NCBI GenBank assembly: GCA_021292165.1
Contig: CM037879.1
Span: 34,863,619 to 34,927,618, forward strand
Origin: Shinisaurus crocodilurus
Lineage: Eukaryota; Chordata; Lepidosauria; Squamata; Shinisauridae
Direction of reading: 5' to 3'
Length of the DNA: 64,000 nt
The notes below the pieces were generated by a model. The model was not told the origin of the DNA. It made no database searches and worked only from the letters and a program-made list of their open reading frames with translations. Positions 35,828-47,149 of the stretch are shown here, in pieces. Within the stretch, counting starts at the first letter, position 1. Each line of letters starts with the position of its first letter. The position numbers were made by a program, and so were the translations under genes.

Positions 35828-36251
35828 AAGTTTCAGAAGTAAGCTGACTGACTGAAATCTTCATCCAAAAATGAAGTATGAATTTGGCAATTAAATGTGG
35901 AAAAAGTATGCTGATATGGTGCTTTGAAAATAAATGGTAGCATAGTAACATATAAAATAGGCATTCCATGGCTGTTTTAATGGGCAAAAAGAAGGACCTG
36001 TTGCAAGTGTTTCCTTTTTTCAATGTGTCATGTGAAGTTAGAAAATCTACATATTGCTTCATATAAGACATGGTTTCTGTGTTAGGCATGGGTGGCCTTT
36101 TTAATTTCTTAAGAACCATCAAGGAGAATTGGAAAGAGGTTTCTGATAACGATACTTCCTTTTCATCTCTTAATGTATCCTCCCTTATGTAATCAGAGTT
36201 GGCTATAATGCTTTGTCTTTTACTTTGACATGTAGGACAAAACCCAGCCAA
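35820..36251 (-). pseudogene. Unassigned 143-codon open frame over the right duplicate
   Basis: The frame has a protein-like composition (CPTCQSKRQSIIANSDYIRE, then LKKLKRPPMPNTETMSYMKQ and VDFLTSHDTLKKG), more so than random intronic frames. It includes a CxxC. In the left duplicate the same region is frameshifted. I do not recognise the family. It could be a fragment of a processed pseudogene or of a transposon protein, or chance. Confidence 0.25.
35828..36142 (+). repeat. 317-bp duplicated segment, right copy
   Basis: Second copy of 33851-34167, starting AAGTTTCAGAAGTAAGCTGA and ending GGAAAGAGGTTT. Its minus-strand reading frame is continuous where the left copy is broken by indels. Confidence 0.95.
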
Positions 36252-36394
36252 GCTGTTCTGAGGTTGAGCTAAAAGACACAGTGCACTAAAAGTCTTATAA
36301 TAACTTGAGCTAGCCAGTTTTTAACAGCCACACAATATTTATTTGCAGGTGAAATACTAAGAGAGAGTTACTCAGAGTGGGCACAGAGAGAAGC

Positions 36395-36470
36395 TCTCTG
36401 TGGGCACAGAGAGCTTCGGCTGTGGGGCGGTATATAAATGAAATAAATAAATAAATAAATAAAAATAAAT
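36395..36470 (+). mobile_element. L2-type LINE 3' tail
   Basis: GAGAGCTTCGGCTGTGGGGC and GGTATATAAATGAAATAAAT followed by (AAAT)n: the typical 3' end of the lizard L2-like LINEs. Confidence 0.75.
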
Positions 36471-36914
36471 TCGAAGGAACTGTTGATGGCAAGGACTTAT
36501 AGTGATGTACAGCATCTGAAGCTCCAGCCTTAATGAAAGCATGCTGCATTTCTAAAAATCTGTATTCCAGTTCAGGACTCTGGGTTTTCTTTGTGAAGGC
36601 TATTTAGGGAAGTTACCATGATTGTAGAGATAAGAAGGTGGTGTTGAATTAAAACAGACTATGTCGATTTTCTGGGAAATAGTGACATAATGTCAAATAC
36701 AGAAACTCAAAAAATAAAAAAGACCAAAAAAGAGAGATAATCATGGGTGGGCTTGTTGTTATATGTCATCTTAAAATATTCCTTAGCTACTGACTGAACT
36801 GCTGTGATGTCAAAGACACACAGAATTCACGGCTGGGCATCACAGGATAAAAGTGTATATTTATTTCTGTGCATAATCACTGAGACATCATATGAAGTGA
36901 TGGACACATTGCAC

Positions 36915-37022
36915 TTTCCACGTGGCTATATTAGTATGGTGTAGTAGAGTATGGACTTTTATCAGTAGACTTGGGGTTCTTGATGCTCACAGAGTGATCT
37001 TGGGCCAGTCACACACTCTCAC
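36915..37022 (+). mobile_element. tRNA-headed squamate SINE, 5' fragment
   Basis: ATGGTGTAGTAGAGTATGGA and CTTGGGGTTC, then GATCTTGGGCCAGTCACACA. The head and middle are of the family at 23818-24064, cut off before the tail. Confidence 0.6.
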
Positions 37023-37024
37023 GT

Positions 37025-37240
37025 GAGCACTTTTGGGGTGCTGCTTGATCCAGCTTTGTCACTGGAGGCCCATTTGGTTTACACGGCAATGCTGTGCCAT
37101 GCAGATGTTGAGATGAATGCGCCAGCTGTGTGCCCCCTTGACTTGGCCATAGTTATCCACAGTTTGGTAACTTCCAGTTTAGACTACTGCAATTTGTTGT
37201 ACGCAAAGCTTCCTTTGAAGTCTGCAGCCAGACCAAAACA
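37025..37240 (+). mobile_element. LINE reverse-transcriptase fragment (L2-like)
   Basis: Encodes FGVLLDPALSLEAHL and LAIVIHSLVTSSLDYCNLLY, then AKLPLKS. This is the C-terminal RT/thumb wording of L2-type LINEs (LVTSRLDYCN...GLPLK). It is cut off by the CR1 copy starting at 37245. Confidence 0.75.
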
Positions 37241-37244
37241 AAGG

Positions 37245-37571
37245 AATCATAGAATCATAGAAAAGTAGAGTTGGAAGGGGCCTACAAGGCCATCGAGTCC
37301 AACCCCCTGCTCAATGCAGGAATCCAGGTCAAAGCATCTCTGACAGATGTCTGTCCAGCCGCACCTTGAATGCCTCCAGACTGGGAGAGCCCGCCACCTC
37401 CCTAGGTAGTTGATTCCATTGTCTTATTGCTCTGACAGTCAGGAAATTTTTCCTGATGTTTAGGTGGAATCTAGGTTCCTGTAACTTGAGCCCATTATTC
37501 CGTGTCCTGCAAACTGGGATGAACGAGAAGAGATCTTTGCCCTCCTCTGTGTGACATCCCTTCAAATACTG
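37245..37571 (-). mobile_element. CR1 LINE 3' end (reverse)
   Basis: The minus strand encodes GCHTEEGKDLFSFIPVCRTR and [20 protein letters not shown] to LDRHLSEML, then the CR1 tail and CTATGATTCTATGATTC. Truncated at the 5' side after about 330 bp. Confidence 0.9.
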
Positions 37572-38105
37572 TGGAAACAGATCTCACCAGTTTTAAAATA
37601 GCTGAAAAGTTCATTTCCAAGTAGTCTTGGAAATACTAGCTGAGTAGTTAGATGAGTATGCTTGAGGGGATTATTTTGTGTAGAATTATGTAAATATATG
37701 AATGAGATATTACATTTGTGGCCAGAGTGCAGACTTAAGAGATAAGACATCAACTTTTCGCTTAATAACATAACTTATCTATTTTGAAATTTTCTATGCT
37801 GCCCTTCAGCATTAAAGCTTTGAAGCAGCTAACAACCGTCTTCCCCATTGAAATAATAAAATCAATAATCAATTAAACAATGATAAACAACAGGGCAATA
37901 AAAGCATACCATCACAGGAGCAGATAAAACCATCACCAAGATTTTAAAAGGCCTGGGAAAATAAAAAATGGACTTTGGCACCAAAAAGACATAAGAGTTT
38001 TGAGCAGATGAACCTCCCTAGGGTAGGCACTACAACTGAGAAGGCTGTGTCCCAGGCAATTAGCTACCCAAAGGTAGGGCATCCAGAGAAGAGCTTCTGA
38101 AGATG
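37572..38105. other. Intronic stretch, nothing recognised
   Basis: No gene. Possible old LINE wording (CCTTCAGCATTAAAGCTTTG) that I cannot place. Confidence 0.35.
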
Positions 38106-38520
38106 ATTGGATGGAACAATCCGATGGCCCCTAGACATTGTCTGAGCGGTCATAGGATAGTTCAGATTCCCAGAACCAAGGTCAGAAACAGTGCTTTGAC
38201 CTCAGAACTGGGAATCAGAGCTTCTCCCCCTCACAACTGCTATGGAAAGAACTGCTCCGGCTGCTTTCCGAGGGGGTAAAGGGTGCTTTTCAGAAGGTGG
38301 GGAAGGAAGGAGACTGGAGCAGCCAGGATACGAGGCATCCTGAAGCCACTCCAGCCTCCTTCCCTCCCCCTCTGAAACATTATTGCTGGAAAAGGATGTC
38401 TAGCGAAAATGAAGAGTGGAAGGAGCAGGGAGGCGAAGATTGCCACCACCGCTCCTCCCTCTCTGCATTGGATGAGTGTGAACCTCTGAATTCAGGGGCT
38501 TACACTTATATCTCCATAGC
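38106..38520 (+). repeat. Dispersed ~450-bp repeat, copy 2
   Basis: Partner of 22680-23140: CCGATGGCCCCTAGACATTG, ACCTCAGAACTGGGAATCA, AGGATACGAGGCATCCTGAA, CTCTGCATTGGATGAGTG and GAATTCAGGGGCTTACACTT. Confidence 0.6.
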
Positions 38521-39348
38521 TTTGCACCTGTAGCATATTGGAAGGTTCATGTGGGAAAAGACAATCCTTCATTCTTGTCTCATAAACCATGGTTTATTAA
38601 ACCAAGATTGTTATGTATCCTACAGCTGCTCTATAGTGCTAGTGATCAGTGACTACAATAATAGTGTTATTTCAGCTCCATTGCTATGCCCACTTCTGTA
38701 TTATCATGCATGGTTATTTGGAGAACAAACATCTTGAGAGGAAATAAACTCCCTGAATATGTTGTTTTGCTCTTTGTGGACCTGACAATATTACTTTGTA
38801 TCTAAATGTAAAGAAGCCTCTCAACAATCGTGATGTATTAAATTATAACTGAGAACTAATTCAAGGATCAAATATGCTCTTTGGGAGAGATCACTTTACT
38901 GGTAGGAAAAATCATTACCTTTTTCTCAGGCTCATATATTTGTACTGCATGTCTTGGAAATATCATTCCTCACAGTTTCTGAATCTTGATGTTTAATTTA
39001 ACACAAAGGTCTTTGAGCAGCTCAATGGGGGGCTTTTGCTGGCAGAGTCTCATAGAAGAAAATTGAAATGTACATGTTTTTTCTTATGTATCAAAGAAGT
39101 GCAAGAATCTAAACTGACATTTTACATCAAATGAATTATGAACTGTGTACTGTGTACCTAAGGGAACAACAAGCAAATTAGATTTTTGTTAAGGGGTGGG
39201 GGTGGGGGAGAGAAGCCAAAATAATAAAAATAGGTTTTATCTGAACCTGACATGTGATGCAGTATTCTTTGTACACTAGAGATTATAGATTACTTCAAAT
39301 AACAGATACTTTAGATTCTTTAGACAGATAGTGAACAGGACAACTAAC
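38521..39348. other. Intronic stretch, nothing recognised
   Basis: No gene. Contains a G-rich run GGGGTGGGGGTGGGGGAG near 39194. Confidence 0.4.
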
Positions 39349-39438
39349 AGCAGAATCCTATACATGTTTACTCAGAAGTAAGTTCCATTATGTTCAGTGA
39401 GGCTTACTCCCTAGTAAGTGTGTTTTAGGATTGCAGCC
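39349..39438. mobile_element. Short palindromic MITE
   Basis: AGAATCCTATACATGTTTAC and CAGAAGTAAGTTCCATTATG are mirrored by CTTACTCCCTAGTAAGTG and AGGATTGCAGCC. Other copies: 47065-47149 and a decayed one at 49190-49262. Confidence 0.7.
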
Positions 39439-40759
39439 AAAGTTAAGGTATACTGCAACGGGACCATTAAACTTGGTAACTATTGCTTCTATATTGAAGT
39501 TGACTCATGACTCCAAGTGAGTGCTGGAATGCCTGTATTTACATGTTATGGTATTAATTTCTTCAGTCACAGTTGCAGTGGATCAATTCTAAAACCAGCC
39601 AGAAGACAACATAGAGTATTGTGTTACCCCCGACTGAATCTAGAAACATTCTTAATATTACGTAGGTGCCTTCATTTGCTTGTGATTTTGTAGGTTACCT
39701 GTAAAAATACACCCCATTTAATTTTTTTTCTGATTTCCACAATGCATTTCCTTCTGTATTATATAGCCCAACAGCAGCATGTTGTCAAGCATGCTATCAA
39801 ATTCGTAAGACACTGAAAGGGAAAAAGTCTAATGTGAAATATTTCACATTTGGTGAGTGAAGAAGGAAATATAATCCAAGGGATCTAGCTATGTCTAAGC
39901 ATACTCCTTCTCCACCCCAATATTTGAAAGCAGGTGGTGGCCAGTTAAATACACCAATATACTGAAACAGAACATTAAATTCATGTGGAATTAACCATAT
40001 AAAACAGATATTTGAATCAGACTTTAGATTCAGATTCTGTTCATACCTTCCGTAGCTGTATGGGTGTCTTCTTGGTGCAGTTCCCTGTTCATGTTAGATC
40101 TTAAGGTAAATGTAGTGGGAAAGAGGTCTGTGCAGATGAACAAGTATGGGAATAATCAATGTGCGTGGAGGATGGGGTAGATTGTGCTTGCAGGTCCCAC
40201 CTACTTGGCATTGATTTGCCCTTCTGTAACCACCCTACGGATGTAGGCTGAGTTATTTATATCCTGCATTTTTGTGTATACGATTTGCACACACACAGCT
40301 TCTGTGCAGAAAAGGTGATCGACAGAGAATGTCTCTTATTGGGCTGATTTAAAATGTAATAAATAAATAAATAAAATACATAAATCAATGTATGGATGGC
40401 AGAGAGTGGGGCAGCAGGAGCTATCTGTTGCACTCTCCCTTCGTGCATTGATTATTCCCACATTTGGTCATCTGCACAAGATTTAGAGAACTGTGTGCTT
40501 TGTGAGTGATTAGTATGTTAACAGTTGTTTGAGGGGAGTACCTGGGAAAAGATAAATTCAGCCATTACATGGGAGGTGCTGTTTACTATAAAGACTGCAA
40601 ATGAAAGTGCTGAGGTTTTATGGTTTCCTTAAGACGTTCTGTAAACTATCAAAACAGCCCATGACTCATGAGGAGAAGAGTATTGTTCAGAGCAAAGTCT
40701 ATGCAAAATTGACTTTCTGAGATTTATGTTATGACCTTATTAATCTGTAAACAGAAATT
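39439..40759. other. Intronic stretch, nothing firm
   Basis: No gene. An AATAAATAAATAAATAAAAT tail of a LINE/SINE lies at about 40356-40380. Confidence 0.4.
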
Positions 40760-41533
40760 TGCGCGGGTAAAGGGGGAAATGAAGAGACGAGACAAGAGTT
40801 ACGGTGTAAAATCAGGGCCACATTTATTTATTCAAAGGTCTGCGAAGGGAGAAGTGCGGGATTAACTAAGGCCGGCCAAACGGCCAGTGGAGCATTCCGG
40901 GCGAAAGCATCCCAAACTCGAGGGTGGCGCCGTGACTCACCACCCTTGAATTCTGCACACGGGTGCTGGGGGATCTACCCAGGGTCACCACCCCTGGCGC
41001 CACGGGACAACCGAGGAGGGTGAGATGGGTATACCCCAAAGGTGACCCTACCTCTCACAAATGGAGCCACAGGGCATTTACATTTGTGAGGCTCGGGTTC
41101 GCCAATCACCTTAAAAGGTGCCATGGGATGCACACCGCAACCCTAACCCCCACTGCCTATTCACCGCACTTACCGCCTAACCTAAGGCCAATGTGACCGA
41201 ATTAATAGGTAACCCAAAACAACAAACCCACCGCCGATTACACAGTATGGAGTAGGCGAAACACGCACATTGCCCCGAGCCAATAAGGACAATGAGCCAA
41301 AATTCCTACTCGGCCCCGTGAAAGGCGACCAGAGGAGCCCACACTGCTTCATTGGGAGTGGAGGGAGGGAGCTGCAAAGAAAGAGGCGCGGGGTGGGGTC
41401 TCCTGTGCTTAAATAGAGCCTCAGGGCCCCACCCCATATGCCTCACCCCATGGGGCAACCAATTTGCCCGTGCCCTGATTGGAGGTGAAATCACCTCATT
41501 TTGGTCATCACTCTCCACTCCCCCCCCCGCGCA
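40760..41533 (-). mobile_element. Solo LTR, reverse copy
   Basis: 774 bp. In reverse it runs from TGCGCGGGGGGGGAGTGG to TTTACCCGCGCA. It has a CCAAT-type word CTCCAATCAGGGCACGG, a TATA-like CTCTATTTAAGCACAGG, then CGAGTAGGAATTTTGG and GTTTCGCCTACTCC, and a polyadenylation word GAATAAATAAATGTGGCCC near the end. The flanking 5-mers AAATT and AAACT are a 4-of-5 match. Same family as 14382-15124. No internal region is adjacent. Confidence 0.75.
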
Positions 41534-42189
41534 AAACTCTCCCCCCCCCACAGGAGCGTGGGGGGTGAAGGGAATAGTCAGTAATAAAAGCTATCCTTAT
41601 TTAGGTCCTAAATTTCAATTTGTAAAAAGGTGATTTGACATCATATCTTTAAACATTATCCATTCAATAATGCTTTGTTCTGTCAGTGAAGTTATTCTTT
41701 CAATATAAGTATTAACCAATGAGATGTCATGGTCCAGCAATGACCTGTTCTGTGAGTGGAAGGGAAAACAGGTTAAAATGATGTGCCCCCACTGTTTTTT
41801 GCCCTTCCTTTCTTGTGGACTTTTCTGTTGCCACCAGGTGGAAATCGTTTTTTCTTCGGCTGCCTCAACCAAACCAGTCTTTAAAAATTTTGGGCCTCAG
41901 GTATTTACTTTAGGTTGGCTTTTGGACATGGGGTGGGTAACCTAAAAAGGAAAAAACACAACATTTCAAATAACAAAGTTTAAAATGTACTGCAGAAAAA
42001 TGTTCATAAACAAAAGTTTATAAATCTGAATAGATACACCACCCCCCAAAGAACAATATGACCAATAGAGCAATATAACAACTAGGGATAAACACATGCA
42101 GCTAACCAACTAGAGTGCATACAGCTCTCTCCAACAGTTTTCCAGTTCTAGCATCTTTGACTCTGCATTTCCTCTAGGATTCTGGGCGT
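41534..42189. other. Intronic stretch, nothing recognised
   Basis: C-rich run next to the LTR, then plain sequence. No gene. Confidence 0.4.
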
Positions 42190-42196
42190 CTTTCCT

Positions 42197-42227
<31 letters not shown>

Positions 42228-42306
42228 GGGTCTTCCTTCCTTCCCCCTCCTCCTCCTCCTCCTCCTCTTCTTCTTCTATTCCTCCTCTCTCTCTGTCTCT
42301 CTCTCA
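42190..42306. repeat. Compound pyrimidine-rich microsatellite
   Basis: (TGCC)n, then TTCC, (TCC)n, (TTC)n and (CT)n in one block of about 115 bp, C/T on the + strand apart from the G of TGCC and two breaks. Confidence 0.92.
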
Positions 42307-42446
42307 GCCTCTTCTCTTATTGAATCTTGTTGAATACTCAACTCTTATTGAATATTAATATTTAATAACTCTTAACCTGGATACATGGTGTGTTTTTTTG
42401 GTGGTGCCTGCTCATACTCCTAGTCCTAACATGTTACTATTTCAGT

Positions 42447-42605
42447 GAATTAGAGTTGCCACCACTTTTTTCTGACAGGCTTCTCATCTGTAACACCTGC
42501 ATGGCAGGTACAACATGGTTCTATCCATGCTGGGAATAATAGCTGTACCAACTGAATTTTGCCAGTGCAGATGGGTGAGAATTTAATTTGGTTCAGTTTT
42601 TTTAA
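42447..42605 (+). repeat. Dispersed repeat, copy 2 of an unnamed family
   Basis: Partner of 2466-2610 (ACTTTTTTCTGACAGGCTTC, CCATGCTGGGAATAATAGCT, TGGGTGAGAATTTAATTTGG). Confidence 0.55.
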
Positions 42606-42713
42606 ATAAGAGCTTACCAACATTTGCAAATTTCTTCATAAACAGGATGAGAAGAATGTGAGATTTTTTAAAAAAAAATTGGATGTGGAAGAAAGTGAAA
42701 CTGACAGATTAAT

Positions 42714-42792
42714 AGATCATAGATTCATAGATATAGAGTTGGAAGGAGCCTACAAGGCTATCGAGTTCAACTCCCTGCTCAATGCAGGAAAC
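42714..42792 (-). mobile_element. 5S-SINE tail, copy D (truncated)
   Basis: ATCATAGATTCATAGATATA and GAGTTGGAAGGAGCCTACAA lead to AATGCAGGAAACT. GCAGGAAACT is the 5S-SINE version of this tail (the CR1 LINE copies have GCAGGAATCC). The 5S head is missing. Confidence 0.6.
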
Positions 42793-44270
42793 TATTCATC
42801 CATCTCTAGCACGAGAGAAGACTATATGAACAGCCCTCACCATCCACCAGGTTTGGTGGTTTGGGGAGAAACAGTGGATTGACCATTCCTCCCAATATTT
42901 TGTCTACCAGGGTACTGGAGATAGTGACCCACACATATCTTATCCCAACCCTTCATACTCAGCATGTGAACATGCTACTTTATTAATAAACTGGAAGATC
43001 AGGTTTGCTCCAAGGTGGAAGACTAGATACAAAACATGCTTAATAATGGCTTCAATTACATTTTTGGATATGGGCCATAAACTGGAGTGATTCAAATCAG
43101 GCTACTTCAAGTAGGCAAGCTGTCCTGGGCTTTAAGGTCAAATTGCAACAGAAACTAAGGAAAGGTTTCCAGTTATACACTTGTTATTCTAAATAATAAC
43201 CCTATGCCAAAGATGTAGTGTTTTGCATGATAGAGAATCAGGATTCTGGTGTCTGTCCCACACCTCCTTAGCACACCTGATGTCTCTGTGTTGGACATCA
43301 TAGAATAGGAACTCATGTATATAGTCCAATGCATGTGCGCACAGTCCCCACAAACTCTACCCCCACCCATTTTTTAAGGAATCAATCATGTAGATCAGAT
43401 CTACACATTCTTGATAATATTCTAAAGTGACATGCAATTTGTGAATATGAGGTGGGCCCCAGGCCAGGGGCAGGACAGCTCTGGCCAGGATGATATGGCT
43501 GACCAATATGATCCTGATCCTCCACTATGTGTAGGTTCTATGTTGGCTGCATAGGGCTAGGCTGCACATACGGTCTGCCAGAGTCTATCAGATGGCTCTT
43601 GGGCCATACTTTCATTTTTATTGGTTAAGAGTGTTTTGGATGTACAGATACTCAAAGCAAAAGCCTTGATATTTAAAGAAGTGCACAAAAAAGGTCATCC
43701 CCAAAATCTGAAGTTAACAAACCAATCAACTCCTCCCCTCTTTTACTGCCATGGTGAGTTTACAGCATTATGAAAATGTATAGCTGAGTACCATATGGCC
43801 ATAGAATTATACCTACATGTGTGCAACTGAGTTATTCCTGAGTTATTCTGGATATCTAGATTATCAGTGTACAAAGTAGTGGTGGCTAGGGAAACAAATG
43901 TATTCATTCATAGGTTTTGATTGGCATGTGATGTCCATTGTAGATGCGCAGTTGTTGTTTGTTTATTCCTCATTTTCGTAGCTCATTATTCTATGACAGG
44001 TATTGGCTGGATATGTTTTTAAACAGCATGACATATAATTGGTTTTCCTGGACAGCTATAAATTCTATCTAGTGTCTCTCTGACATGTATTTATAATCAT
44101 TAATCAGTCAACTAATTGCTTATTGGCATTCTTTTATTCTGTGCATAGTTTTAGCAGAACTTCAACTTGAGTAAATATGATAAACTTGTAAACAAGTTTG
44201 CAAAGAAGAGTTCTTGTGTGTTCTTCTTAAAGAAACCTTTGAAGTCTGAAAGCCACTCTGGAATATGACG
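42793..44270. other. Intronic stretch, nothing recognised
   Basis: No gene or bounded repeat. Confidence 0.4.
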
Positions 44271-44660
44271 TAGGAATGTATGAGAAATTCATTTCAGTTT
44301 GTTTTTCACCAGAATTTACCCAATTCGTATATCCCAGACTCGAACGCTGACTCAAATTGTTGAAATGTCCAAGCTTGTGATGTAATTCACAGAACAAAAG
44401 AAAATGTGTTTGATGAATACATTTGGAAAATGTGTATGAAAAAATTCATACTCAATGTGAGAAGAATATATTCATTTCAAAAATGCACACAATTGATGCA
44501 TACATTTGGAAAAATGAAAATGAAAATGCCCATGAAGTTTTGTGTGAAAAGAAAAAAAAAAACAGATAACAATTTGAAATGGATGTGAGTTGGAATGAAT
44601 TTTGAGGTGGCATTGGGTGAATTTCGAGAAGCTCGGGTTTTGCCGATTATGTTTCTGTAG
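44271..44660 (-). mobile_element. ~385-bp MITE, copy 3
   Basis: TAGGAATGTATGAGAAATTC, ACCAGAATTTACCCAATTCG, AAGCTTGTGATGTAATTCAC, AAATGCACACAATTGATGCA and a decayed right end TTATGTTTCTGTAG. It aligns with 19020-19388. Confidence 0.72.
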
Positions 44661-44662
44661 AT

Positions 44663-44798
44663 CAGCTTTCCTCAGTGTGGTGCCCACCATATGTTTTGTA
44701 CTACAATTCCCATCAGCCCCAGCCTTCATGGCTGATGGTAAGGGATAATGGGAGTTGTAGTCCAAAACATTTGGAGGGCACCAGGCTAGAAGAGGCTA
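44663..44798. mobile_element. hAT-type palindromic MITE
   Basis: 136 bp, CAGCTTTCCTCAGTGTGGTG to its near-complement CACCAGGCTAGAAGAGGCTA. The centre is TACTACAATTCCCATCAGCC / GGGAGTTGTAGTCCAAAACA. Flanks CTGTAGAT and TTGTAGAC form a 6-of-8 duplication. It abuts the MITE ending near 44660. Confidence 0.75.
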
Positions 44799-44806
44799 TT
44801 GTAGAC

Positions 44807-46072
44807 ATTGCCATGGGATTATACACCAGCTATATGAACTGACTGGCTAACAAAACATGCAGTTTTATCCCTACGTCGGGCTGACTCACAGTCACACTTT
44901 TGCCTGGGTGGCTGTGTCACAGTTAAAACCTTTTTTTTTTTTTTTTTAATGTTGTGGCCCATATTTACAGAATGACTTGTAAACACTGGTAGTAACTTGA
45001 GTGTATGAGAGCAGAACTAGACATAATGCTCTCCACAAGTATGACTAACTTTATTAATCAGATGAAGAACAGATCTCTCTTTGCATCTCTATTTGATCCT
45101 CACTAAACCTTTCTTAATCTCGAAAATGTCAACATTGACCAGTTCAATGTGTGTTGTATGTAACAGCCTATGGGGTTGCTCATGTAGGAATGAATGTAAT
45201 TCAATTTTTTAATTCTTTTAATCCTTTGTATATGTAATTGTACAAGTAATTGCCGTATGCCATTTCACCATGTTAATTGAGCATTTACTGGACAAGATGT
45301 GTTGATTCAGTAAGTTACTGGTGGAGTGGTTGCCCCTTGAGGGCCATATTAAACCTTGAGGAGAGCATTTTGAGTAGCATTGCTTGTTAGGGACAATATA
45401 TCACCCTGATAGGTACATGCCTCTTCTGTTAAGAATGTGACAGAGAAATTATTGCTGTCTTCTAATTATTGCTTGGGAACTTAGGAATTCCTTAGAGAAG
45501 TTAGGACTAATAGATGATAGAGGGAAATATTTCCTAAAACATTCCCCTTTTTAAAGATATGTGAAATGCTTTATTTATTTTTGGATAATGAATAGGTATT
45601 TAGGTCTATGGTTTTAGGTTTGGGAAGCACTTGATAGGTTTAATAATCACCATGTGACCAGATTTACAGAACACCTTTTAGATTATTGTCCAACAGAGAC
45701 TCCACCAGAGTACTTTGATCCTTTAGAGGGTAATTTTGTGTTCTTTTTCTATGTTTTCCGAAATTATGTGTAGATTATAGGCAACCTTTAATGCAGTAGA
45801 AATATCCTACATCATCCAGCATGTAAACAAAACCTCTGTGGTCCAACCTCAATTTTTCTTGGATTGACATGGACCAAATTAATCTTAATTGCCTTTAATT
45901 TAAAATTGAGAGATGTGGGTTTTTTCATTGTTGTTTCACAAATATGTGGTCTGGTCATGAAATAGTTTTAATTATATTAGACAGCTGTGATGACTGTTGA
46001 ACATTTATATCAAAATAAATTGATGTATGCAAAATAATGCATTTATTTATTGCATTACAGAACTTTTACATA

Positions 46073-46103
<31 letters not shown>

Positions 46104-47064
46104 GATCATATAGAATTTAATAGCAAACATTGTAGAACTAATAGACAGTAGCAAGTCCAAATCTTCCTGAATCATCATTTGACTAGCACTAGGCCATGAA
46201 AATTAATATTAGACTGAGGGTTTTTTGTTTTAAAAAATGCTTGTTTGCATTGGATTTTTTTTTAAAAATAACAAATATGACTCCATGGGGGTGCTAATGA
46301 AATCCCTTTGCACTTGATGAGGGAGAGCAGGATTAAGAAGGTGTGTGTATATGTTTCGACACCTGCAAAACAACAACAGCTAGCAGCAAAGCAAAACAAA
46401 ACAAAAATGTAAGGCTTTGGAATTTAAGCTAAGCATTTCCCCCTCTTCTTCTTTAAAGGATTTTTTTAAAGCAATCTTTCCTTTTCCTTTGAAACACAAT
46501 TTAAAGTTCAAGCTTCCTTGTATTTGAAGGGGAGGAGCTATGTTTTAAGTGGATATGAATGGGAAGAACAGGGTGGACTGAGGAAAAGCTCTTGCTGTTT
46601 TGGGGTGCTTCCAGATGGATGGCCCTTAGTGCCGACAGTCAGGAGGTATTGTGCAGGAATTCCATCTTTTTTCCTTTAATTCTGGGTTTCTTTAGTAACC
46701 CAGAAGAAACTGTGACAAAACACAGGAGTGTTCTGAGTGGAATACATTGTCTGGTTCCCCTATAAAATTCCATGAATGAGGCAGGGTGATGACAACATAA
46801 AGGCCTTGTCTAGGAGCACCCTTGGTCTATTCCTCTGCGCTTGTAGTTCGTTATGCTTGCACATTTTCTCCTGCAGTTAAAACACAAAGGCATGGGCTTC
46901 CTAATCCTTTACCGCAAAGCAGAATAAAAAAAAGTGGGACATAATCAGGAACTATTTGGGGATTTTTGCCTGCAGGCTGTATACGCTGCTCTGTTACTTC
47001 CTTCCCAACCCCTTTAGCTGCCTTCTAATTAACAGGAGCATTTGAACAACTTTCTACCTCACAT
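44807..47064. other. Intronic stretch, nothing firm
   Basis: AT-rich, with a T18-type run at 44932-44947 and the (AT)n at 46073. No gene. Confidence 0.4.
46073..46099. repeat. (AT)n microsatellite
   Basis: About 13 AT units. Confidence 0.93.
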
Positions 47065-47149
47065 ACAATCCTATGAATGTCTGCACAAATGTAAGCCCTA
47101 TTGTGTTCAATGGGACTTTCTCCTAGCTAAGTATGCATAGGATTGCAGC
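47065..47149. mobile_element. Short palindromic MITE
   Basis: ACAATCCTATGAATGTCTGC and TGTGTTCAATGGGACTTTCT, ending TATGCATAGGATTGCAGCC. Sister of 39349-39438, better preserved at the ends. Confidence 0.72.

Noticed and set aside
37023..37268. Small protein gene with reverse-transcriptase wording
   Set aside because: It is a fragment of an L2-like LINE, cut by a CR1 insertion and ending in it.
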